This document shows positions 56,431 to 64,000 of a DNA stretch of 64,000 bases, piece by piece (position 1 is the stretch's first letter; every line of letters begins with the position of its first letter). The stretch comes from Ochotona curzoniae (Eukaryota > Chordata > Mammalia > Lagomorpha > Ochotonidae). The stretch is taken from positions 76,302,501 to 76,366,500 of the forward strand of contig NW_024466599.1 in the NCBI RefSeq assembly GCF_017591425.1, given 5' to 3'. Made by a program: the position numbers and the translations under genes. The notes beneath the pieces were generated by a model. That model saw only the letters and a program-made list of their open reading frames with translations. It made no database searches and had not been told where the DNA came from.

Positions 56431-56825
56431 GAATTCTATGAGCTACTTCCAAGTCTTGGATTGTGGAGGCTGCTTGCACCAACTAATGTTGCACAGTCTT
56501 CCACAAGGATACAATATCACATCTTCCACGTGTGTTCCACTCTAGAAGTCTCTTCTAGTCTGCCACACACTGCTGATGGCCAGATGGAATATAACATCTG
56601 CAGGTTGAATATCGAGTTGCTGTTCTTTTCAAAGTGCTTTCTTGATTTAAACATTTCCATGTGATTTCAAAGACAGGAGTTCACTCCTCACAACTAGTTA
56701 TATGTGTTATTTATAGTTCATGGAAGAGTAAAACGAAAAGCTGCTTAATTTGGATCAAAAAATAAAACCTATGCATACATTTTTTATAACATGCATTTTT
56801 AAGTAAGGTTTTTCATATTAAAAAA
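56431..56825. other. unassigned sequence
   Basis: A short resemblance to the middle of the MITE-like element ('ggatcaaaaaataaaaccta' near 56752) is not enough to call a copy. Confidence 0.35.
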
Positions 56826-57130
56826 AAAACCTTTCCTTTAGTTGAAAGGCAGAGTTAGAGAGAGAGAAAGACAGGTCTTCCATCCACTTGTTCACTCCTC
56901 AAATGGTCACAATGGTCAGTGCTGGGTGGTCCAAAGCCAGGAGCCAGGAGTGTTTTCCGGATTACCCATAGAGGGGAAGGGGCTCAAGCAACTGAACCAT
57001 CCTCTATTGCTTTTCTGGGTGCATTAATGGGGTCTAGAGCAGAACTGGAACAGTCAGGGTTTGAACCAGTGCCCATAAGGGATGCTGGCACTCTAAGTGG
57101 CAGGTTAGCTTCATAGGCCACAACTACAGA
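56826..57130 (-). mobile_element. C-SINE, old antisense copy
   Basis: 'cctttagttgaaaggcagag', 'cttccatccacttgttcact', 'aaagccaggagccaggagtg', 'ccagtgcccataagggatgc' and the head 'cttcataggccacaactaca'. Confidence 0.82.
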
Positions 57131-58133
57131 CCCAGTGGACACTTGAGTGAGCTCTTGCAGGCAAAGATTTCAAATATTTTGCCTCGCAGTAAGCATAGAA
57201 TGCCACTTCTTCAGGAACTTTTTTGCACCATGTTTGTATTAGGAGTAGTTAGCACAGTAATTGGCAATTAACAGGGACACAGGAACCGCATGTTGACTGC
57301 AAATAAGAACTGTATCTGTGCCTGTTTCTGTGCAGGGGAAACCCACTGTTGCATTATTAATCACAGTAACTTGTATTCAGAAGGCAAAGAAGATCTTAAA
57401 CTCATTTATTAGGATGGGTCGGTTGCTCCCAGATACAAGTGGTCTCTTCCTGGCTGTACTAATTACTTGCTAGCGTTTTAGAAGAAACAGAAAAGCTCTA
57501 ATGAGACACTAATCACCCCCACGCACACCCTTTTAAGCAACTAATTATGAATAACAGCTCGGAATATATCTCAGCTTTAAAATCTAATGAATTCAACCTT
57601 ATGAAGAAAAATGATTAATGGATATGATCTATACGGAGCTTAACAAGAAAAGGTCGCAGAGACGACTGAGAGTAAGTTATTGAAAATGCTGCCGATTGTG
57701 GAAGGTCTATCTGAATCTGTTATTTGGAATAAAGAGATGTCTGCCTATCTCATTCTTATAAGCAATTTGGAAGTTCATCGAGCACTTTCAGCTCCCAGGG
57801 CCAAGGGAACCTTTCAAATTTTAAGCAGTTCTCTCCTTGGAACAGTCAAGGATTTCTTTCTCTCTGTAGATTTGTTGCTTCATTTGAAAATGTTAAGAGC
57901 ACTTTGTAAGTTTGAAGGATTTGGGACTCCAGGGTAGGAAAGAGCCAGGAACTCAAAAGTCTGTCCCCTTGGTACTGCTACCTGTATTCTGCACATGTTT
58001 AATGTCCTTTTCAATGACTAACTGTGTAAGTGCCCTTTGGCTACATATTAACTAGGTTTCAACTCCACAGTTTTTCCCGGCTTCAGCTATAAGCTCATGC
58101 TTAAGTTTTACAACGTTCTTGAACCATAGAAGT
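57131..58133. other. unassigned, repeat-free; possible conserved non-coding element inside
   Basis: No transposon recognised over 1 kb. The part 57440-57680 has several homeodomain-core words (TAATTA at 57460, TAAT at 57499 and 57510, CTAATTATGA at 57541), as seen in many developmental enhancers. The 85-codon frame at 57680-57937 is unsupported. Confidence 0.35.
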
Positions 58134-58736
58134 TCATCTACTCCATGGAATACTACTCAGCTATTAAAAAAAACAAAATGCAGTTCTTTGTGGCTAAATG
58201 GGCACAACTGGAAACTATAATGCTAAGGGAAATGAGCGAATCCCAAAAGGTTAGATACCACATGTTTGCCTTGATTTAACCTGTAATTTTTTGTTTGGTT
58301 GTTTGTTATTTTTTGAACCTGTCATTGATACTGTCTCAACCCAGATGTTTCGAAGAATGGAACTTGCATTATTTTTAACATATTGTTTACCCAATACTAT
58401 GTCAATTAATTCCATAATGTTGTATATTGATACTGAGGCCTTGTTGGGGCTTTTAACTGACCGGATCTTTACTCTGTTAGACCTATCTTCAGACCATAGA
58501 AGGTCTCCCCAAGAGGCCACTGAACTTATCTGGACAATAAGACGCTGAACTTTATGCTAGGCATGTGTTTGCAAGCAATGAATCTCAACTGAACTTGAAC
58601 TATGGTTATGCAACAAGGTGGAGGAATCCACCATGGGGGGAGGGGTATGGAAGGGGTGGGGGGAATCCCCAGCGCTTATAAAACTGTACTACATAATACA
58701 ATGTAAGCAACAATAAAAAAAAAATAAAAAAATAAA
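58134..58736 (+). mobile_element. young L1 3' end, 5'-truncated, sense
   Basis: Starts in the ORF2 C-terminus ('tactccatggaatactactc' followed by the codons for KKNKMQFFVAKWAQLE). It ends ORF2 at YHMFALI (stop near 58277), then runs through the 3'UTR with a G-rich stretch (58636-58664) and 'ttataaaactgtactacata' to an A-rich tail. The 85-codon open frame 58291-58548 is predicted to be identical to that of the antisense copy at 40721-40978, so both insertions are very recent. Confidence 0.97.
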
Positions 58737-59145
58737 AAAGATCTGTAAACAAAAAAAAAAAGAGTACAAAAATAATAAGATATTATCTTTTTCTACCAAA
58801 GAAATGAGTACATGGGGGCTTTCCTTCTTTCACATTTTGTATTTTGCAATGGCTTTTCCTGTCTGATTTATCTTGACAGATAATCAACCTTTCACTAAAA
58901 CACATGTTTCTATGAGTTTAACGCTCATTGACCAGAACTCCTATGATTTACATTTGCCATATTTGCAAGTATATGCCTGACTTCAAACTCCAGTGCATTT
59001 ATTTCATTTACTGTAGTATTTAGTCTGATTTTGTTTCTTGCAAACTGACACGGAAGATTTTTGTAATTGCATGCCATAGGAAGAATTGCTTCTTACTCTT
59101 GGTATAACATGGACTAGCTAGTGTTTAGATAAATATTACAGTTTT
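58737..59145. other. unassigned sequence
   Basis: Apart from an A-run (58750-58760), nothing is recognised. Confidence 0.4.
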
Positions 59146-59473
59146 TAAAAGATTTAGTTATTTTATTTGAAAGGCAAATATACAGAGAGGAAGAGAGACA
59201 GAGAGGAAGATCTTCCTTCCAATGATTCACTCTCCAAGCGGCTGCAATGACTGGAGCTGAGCCAATCCAAAGTCAGGAGCCAGGAGCTTCTTCCAGGTCT
59301 CCCACATGGGTACAGGGTCCCAAAGCTTTTGGGCAATCCTCGACTGCTTTCCCAGACCACAAGCAAGGATCTGGATGGGAAGCGGGACTGCAGGGACTAG
59401 AACGGGTGGCCATATGGGATCCCAGTGCGTTCAAGGCAAGGACTTTAACTGCTATGTTTTTGCACCAGCCCCT
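59146..59473 (-). mobile_element. C-SINE, antisense
   Basis: 'aaaagatttagttattttat', 'ggaagatcttccttccaatg', 'gagccaatccaaagtcagga', 'ggtggccatatgggatccca', and the head 'tgtttttgcaccagcccc'. AAATATTAC (59131-59139) and GAATATTAC (59474-59482) may be a short duplication. Confidence 0.93.
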
Positions 59474-59659
59474 GAATATTACCTTTTTTGCAATTAAAAA
59501 AATACCAGAAAATTGCTTCTGTCTTTCTTACTAGCAAGATTTACTTGCACATCATTAAAATGCCTAAAATAATTTTCAAATACAGGAAAAAGTAATGTTT
59601 CAAAATTGGCCCAGATGTGTGTAGTGAGTGTATGCTTGGGTCTATTACTCTAAATCCAA

Positions 59660-60050
59660 TATGTCATGTCTAACCAAGTATAATAGCCGTATCTTAAACC
59701 TCCAGGTTTCATGTGGGCAATTGTCCCCGGGTTTCTTCCTGCCACCTAGTGGACGTGACCTAGAGCTTATCTGCCCTGGACTAAGGTGTAACTTCCTACC
59801 CTGTATATAGAATGTTCTGATTAGAAGGTCAATAGGATTAAGCATGCCTTTCATCCAATCACTTAGTGTCATTTTTGGGTGAAGGGACTGCCTTAAAATA
59901 CCCTCCTACCCACCCTGAAACCTTTATAAGTCTGGAACTTGTGCTGAATGAATGGATATTCCTTACCAGCTTGTCTTTGGTGATTCTTCTACCCTGGGTG
60001 ACCTGTGGGCTTATTGGCAGGACTTAAAACCATGAGAGATTCACATTTGG
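59660..60050 (+). mobile_element. LTR-like fragment
   Basis: A CCAATC box (59855-59860) lies about 75 bp upstream of a CTTTATAAG TATA-like motif (59932-59940), after a GC-richer stretch ('ttgtccccgggtttcttcct'). The downstream part has 'cttctaccctgggtgacctg'. Resembles the U3-R arrangement of an LTR. No AATAAA or paired TSD found. Confidence 0.3.
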
Positions 60051-60129
60051 ATAACCATCAGGCTTCTGAAATTTTAGCATGAATAGTATGTTTGTTTGTT
60101 TGTTTAAATATTCTCTCCCCAGCCCCACC

Positions 60130-60305
60130 CAGGTCAGCACTGTGACACAATGGGGAAGCCGCCACTTAGGAGGCTAGCATCTCATATGGGTACTTTTACA
60201 ATCCCTGGGTTCTCCTCTTCTGACTCAACTTCTTCCTAATGTCCTGGGAAAGCAGCCAGGGATAAACCCAGTGCTTGGGTGATTGCGTTCAGCTAGGAGA
60301 CCCAG
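60130..60305 (+). mobile_element. C-SINE, old sense copy, 3' part missing
   Basis: 'ggtcagcactgtgacacaat', 'tagcatctcatatgggtact', 'cctgggaaagcagccaggga', 'gctaggagacccagtagatg'. Breaks off at the adjoining L1 3'UTR piece. Confidence 0.75.
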
Positions 60306-60660
60306 TAGATGTTTCCTTGGGAGTCCGTTTTTGTTCTGGAAGTAGAGATGCATGCTGCACTGTATGCTCACATCTGGATATGATAGTCTTCATTACACAG
60401 CTACTATGCATCCCCTTAAATGAAAAACCACAATACAAACTCAACAGCAGGAAGAAAAACAGAAATTTACAATGCCATCATGTTAAATAACATGCTACTG
60501 GATATAATATTCTCCATTGCACAGTTACTATACATCCCCTTAAAAGGAAAGCCATACAACAGAATCAACAACAGAAAGAAAAGAAGAAATTAAAAACACC
60601 ATGAAGTTAAATAACATGTTACTGAGTGACGAATGTAGCTAATATTCTTATCACAGATAC
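60306..60660 (-). mobile_element. old L1 3'UTR, antisense, with internal duplication
   Basis: 'ttccttgggagtccgttttt' and 'agagatgcatgctgcactgt' match the order at 30870-30930. A segment of about 125-135 bp then occurs twice (60373-60500 and about 60500-60635), each with 'cacag(c/t)tactat(g/a)catcccctt', 'a(c)aa(c)tcaaca(g/a)cag(g/a)aag' and 'gttaaataacatg'. The related copy at 30655 has it once. Confidence 0.75.
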
Positions 60661-61169
60661 AGTGGAAAAAGAGCTGCATGTTTTAAATACAGAAGTTGGG
60701 CTTCTTTGTGTATCTTCTCAAGCAAGGAATGGCTGCTGTTTTCTTTCCATCATGTATTTTCTGCATCGCAGCCACTATTTCACAATCCTGAAAGTCTAAA
60801 ATCTATCATGACACAGGAAACCCAAAATAATCCGTGGAGTGGAGTCTAATGCATATTTTATATCCAAGCTTAATCCATCTACTGGTGTAAAGATTTAATT
60901 CTCAATCCCCCTTCTTGTTTAGGGAGCACCTGCACAAAGTCTTCAGAAACTGGATTATAAGGCTTTATGCTCAAAGTAGTTTGTGCTCTGAAAGCATGCT
61001 GTTACTCACTCTGTGGAAGAACTGGGTTATACTAAATATATGTGGAGGGGGGGACCCCAATAATGAAGCTGATTGTTATTAGTTGGGTGTCAGCTGGGAG
61101 ACCGTGGTCAGTTTTTCTGTCGTTTCTTAAATGCAAGCATGTCCTTCTTTACATTCTATTTTTAAATGT
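60661..61169. other. unassigned sequence
   Basis: No recognised feature. Confidence 0.4.
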
Positions 61170-61375
61170 TTATTTTAAAGGGGAGAGAGGCCTCCTGTGT
61201 CTTTGTTTTTTTCTCCTGATGCTCACGGTGGCCACAACAGGTCCCGTCAAAGTCGGGCGCTTTGCTTCCTCAGTGTGCAGGCAGAGCTCAGGACTGCGCC
61301 TGAGCGCTCTGGTGCACAACACTGGGCTCCTAACTCACAGGCCAAACTCTTGCTCCTATAACAAAATTTAAAAAT
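61170..61375 (-). mobile_element. possible very old C-SINE, antisense
   Basis: A 'tgtttattttaaaggggaga' tail, 'cacggtggccacaacaggtc' and 'gtgcaggcagagctcaggac' fit the antisense SINE order only weakly. CpG content is above its surroundings. Confidence 0.3.
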
Positions 61376-61388
61376 ATATATTTCTTAT

Positions 61389-61456
61389 GTTTTTTTTTTT
61401 ATTGGAAAGGCACATACAAGGTAAGGATTTAGTCACTAGGACATCACACTGCACCC
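61389..61456 (-). mobile_element. C-SINE, antisense, internally deleted (about 68 bp left)
   Basis: 'ttttattggaaaggcacata' (tail side) joins directly to 'caaggtaaggatttagtcac' and 'taggacatcacactgcaccc' (head side). The middle ~250 bp is missing. Confidence 0.7.
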
Positions 61457-62484
61457 TCCTCTAATAGCTTTTTAAAACAACTTTACCTTCTGAGAAGTAA
61501 TGTGACTGTTTATGATATTTTAATATCCAGCACTTCATCATTCTGGATTAAGGTGATTTGTTGAGAGAGGCTCGTGGGTGTGTTCTGTATCAAGAGGTAG
61601 ATGAATGTACCCACAGAGACCCTTCGGCCCAAGTCTTTCTGATTCCCATCACTAAAGAATTTCATGACATTCTCTTGAAATGCTTTTGACTCCTTTGTTT
61701 GGAGTAATTCATCACGGAACATCTGTATGCCTCATAACCCCCTCGCAGTTTCATAGAACTTTCCAATCTAAATTGTTCTGGATGTATCAGCATTTCTTTG
61801 GATTATTAATATGATGGACACGTTTTATAGTGTTGGGTGCCAACATGAAAGAGTTGTGACAAGTGAAATGTGTTGTCATTGTGTTGAATATTGCATGAGT
61901 GAGGGATTCTCGTCTTCTGAGATGTCCATCTCCCGTTTCAGCGAGCTGCGTGACTTCAGTGTTTGGTCCTCCTGATTATGCGAACATCTGGATGGAATTA
62001 CCAAATTCTTCACTCAGCTGTTTGAAGCTTTCCCTTAAGGGTTTGTATATTTTGGAGGTTTGTTTCCCTAGATTGTTATTGTTATTATTATTGTGCAGCC
62101 ATAAAATTCGATAGAAATGCAAGCGGCATTAGGCACACCAATTTTGATATGATTTGATAAGGCAAATCATTTTTCCTTGAAGAAATGAGCTATGCAGTTT
62201 TGGACTGGTATCTATCAGAAAATAATCTGCATGTCTCACAAAAGCATGCTGGATATGGATTTTCAAATATTAAAAAGAACTATTTTCTACATTACATATT
62301 TGCCAAGAAGCCCTTGAAACTTCAATATCACTTAAACGAATGTAAAACAAGAACATAAAATCCGGAACACCATGTGACTGAATTGAGTAAAATAATGAAG
62401 ACATTGAAACAATTTGATGGCAATTATGAAATTAACCACTATACCTGAGCAAAAAGCACTTTGAACATTAAGCTTCATTTCATT
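61457..62484. other. about 1 kb unassigned sequence
   Basis: No recognised repeat. A 70-codon minus frame (61510-61722) is polar with no motif. Another short TTATTATTATTG run lies at 62075-62093. Confidence 0.4.
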
Positions 62485-62501
62485 AAAAGTAGGTAGAAAC
62501 T

Positions 62502-62835
62502 GGGCCCGGTGGCATGGCCTAGCTGCTAAAGTCCTCGCCTTGAAAACCCCGGGATCCCATATGCGCCAGTTCTAATCCCGGCAGCTCCACTTCCCATCCA
62601 GCTCCCTGCTTGTGGCCTGAGAAAGCAGTCGAGGATGGCTCAAAGCTTTGGGACACTGCGCCCATGTGGGAGACCTGGAAGAGGTTCCTGGCTCCTGGCT
62701 TCGGATCGGCATAGCATCGGCCGTTGCACTCACTTGGGTGGGTGAATCATAGGACGGAAGATCTTCCTCTCTGTCTCTCCTCCTCTCTGTATATCTGACT
62801 TTGCAATAAATAAATAAATCTTTTTTTTTAAAAAA
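62502..62835 (+). mobile_element. C-SINE, young sense copy with target-site duplication
   Basis: Head GGGCCCGGTGGCATGGCCTAG, then 'ccgggatcccatatgcgcca', 'cagtcgaggatggctcaaag', 'gaatcataggacggaagatc' and the tail 'actttgcaataaataaataa' followed by T and A runs. AAAAGTAGGTAGAAA (62485-62499) and AAAAGCAGGTAGAAA (62836-62850) are the duplication. Confidence 0.96.
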
Positions 62836-62850
62836 AAAAGCAGGTAGAAA

Positions 62851-63695
62851 TTATGGAAAATCCTCTAACTTTAGTATTCAGCAAGGAGGAAACTTTGCTT
62901 TTCCTCAGAGAAAAATGATCATTTTATCTGCATTCATTCTATGCAGACACTGAGAATTTAAATCTTAAAAACACCTAGGCTTATATAAATATGTACATTT
63001 AGTTCGCAGACTTATCCCTCAAACAACAATTGCCTCAATTGCAAATAGTTGCAGCAATGTCAAGGTGTTTCTGAGAGCTAATTAAACCAAGCTGGCACAT
63101 GATATTTTGTTTCCAATTTTCCTCCTGAGTGAAGTGGTAAGCGTTGTTAGTTACAATGTGGTAATCTAATTAAGATATACTTATTACACAGTCATTATAA
63201 TAAATATGCAAATATAATGGCAGTTGCAGCTGTGATCTCAGGTCATAAATACGATTCTAAATTTATTGGGCGTGCCTAGAATAATTTATGTTAAAGTATG
63301 CATTTCAGATATCATAACAGAGATCATTGCTTAGAGGACAAGGGACCTCAGCCACATACATTTCTAATTTATTAATTTCATTGCAAACAGAGATTGTGTC
63401 AATGATGACATGACCCATGATGAGTGTATGCTAAATAACAGTCCTAATCTTGCATAGAAGACTTAAGGATTCCAGCTCACAGACCCACCCTTACCCTCCT
63501 CCCTTGCTGTGGATCCATGAAGCTGGCCACTTAGGGTGTGGCTAGTGAGGAGCCCTTGGGGTTCAAAGGCAGGGACAACAGAGTCTCCTGATGGATGTTC
63601 TGCCCATGACAGCCCTCCCCATGTACCCATGGAACTTTTCCCAAAAGCTTGCTATGCCAGGCTCTTAAATCATGTCTCAGTAATAATGCTAGCCT
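62851..63695. other. repeat-free sequence, possible conserved non-coding element
   Basis: No transposon recognised. 62990-63300 is A/T-rich but not low-complexity. It carries TAATTA at 63079 and CTAATTAAG at 63165, and an exact octamer ATGCAAAT at 63206-63213. Conservation cannot be judged from one sequence. Confidence 0.35.
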
Positions 63696-63893
63696 AAGAA
63701 CTGGGACTCAGTGTGGTCGCCTAGTCACTAAAGTCCTCTCCTTGAATGCGCTGGGATACCATATGGGCGCCAGTTCTAATCCTGGTGGTGCCACTTCCCA
63801 TCCAGCTCTCTGATGTGGCCCGGGAAAGCAGTCGAGGACGGCCCAAAGCCTTGGGACCCTGCACCCGTGTGGGAGACCCGAAAGAGGCTCCTG
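63696..63893 (+). mobile_element. C-SINE, young-type sense copy missing its 3' part
   Basis: Head 'actgggactcagtgtggtcg', then 'gggataccatatgggcgcca', 'cggcccaaagccttgggacc', 'gagacccgaaagaggctcct' and a stop at GGC. The next block (the 'ttcggat' region, 'gtgaatca' motif and A-rich tail) is absent, and unrelated 'ctctttatagtataaag' follows. Confidence 0.92.
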
Positions 63894-64000
63894 GCCTCTT
63901 TATAGTATAAAGTATAAAATAACATAATAGTATGTTATTACAAACTCCAGTCAGTTTGAATTAGTTAAAGGATTGTTTTAAATTTCATTTCAGTTGAACA

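Noticed and set aside
1..64000. CRISPR array, prokaryotic operon or phage system
   Set aside because: Repeats are dispersed SINE/LINE copies, not short regularly spaced repeats; gene density and sequence type are mammalian.

Overview
This window looks like non-coding nuclear DNA from a lagomorph. The main evidence is more than 30 copies of the lagomorph-specific tRNA-derived C-SINE. These have a tRNA-like head, an internal CATATGGGCGCC-type motif, a GGAGTGAA(T/C)CA motif and an AAATAAATCTTT-type A-rich tail. The freshest copies end in a 'ctgtatatctgcctttccaataaaa' type tail rather than the 'tttcaaataaataaa' tail I associate with rabbit, so I favour a pika (Ochotona); this is inference. All family names here come from remembered consensus features, with no database search. 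I see no convincing protein-coding exon, RNA gene, CpG-island promoter or CRISPR array. The longest open frames are L1 ORF2 or SINE translations.

Layout. 0-5.7 kb is mostly unassigned sequence with a few SINEs. At 5.67-5.89 kb there is a near-pure polypyrimidine tract, next to a possible degraded reading frame on the minus strand (6.2-6.7 kb). From 8.9 to about 14.9 kb lies one ancient antisense L1 broken up by eight later insertions (seven SINEs and a younger L1). 18.6-20.3 kb is an old sense L1 3' end, interrupted by a young SINE and by an insert ending in a MaLR-type LTR. 20-28 kb is SINE-bearing intergenic DNA with one LTR-like piece. 29-32.6 kb is antisense L1 of at least two ages, followed by a head-to-head SINE pair and a second MaLR-type LTR.

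34-40 kb holds MIR-like relics, simple repeats and SINEs. 40.4-42.2 kb is an old antisense L1 with a young, twin-primed (5'-inverted) L1 inside it, bounded by a 15-bp target-site duplication. 43.2-44.8 kb is an antisense L1 piece in which 3'UTR sequence adjoins ORF1/5'UTR sequence. 47.56-49.3 kb is a GC-rich block of degenerate ~55-65 bp units that I cannot classify. 50-51.2 kb is a SINE cluster. 51.5-52.1, 57.4-57.7 and 63.0-63.3 kb are repeat-free stretches that resemble conserved non-coding elements. 58.1-58.7 kb is a young sense L1 3' end almost identical, in inverted orientation, to the one at 40.5-41.1 kb. The right end has an LTR-like piece, a duplicated L1 3'UTR fragment and three SINEs, two of them structurally odd.

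Nothing here forms an operon or pathway; the content is a layered record of retrotransposition (LINE machinery mobilising L1 and SINEs). I found no undescribed gene system. The best candidates for follow-up are the GC-rich block at 47.6-49.3 kb, the MITE-like element seen twice (7.96-8.41 and 42.60-42.71 kb), the twin-primed L1, and the CpG-bearing unique segment near 51.6-52.0 kb.
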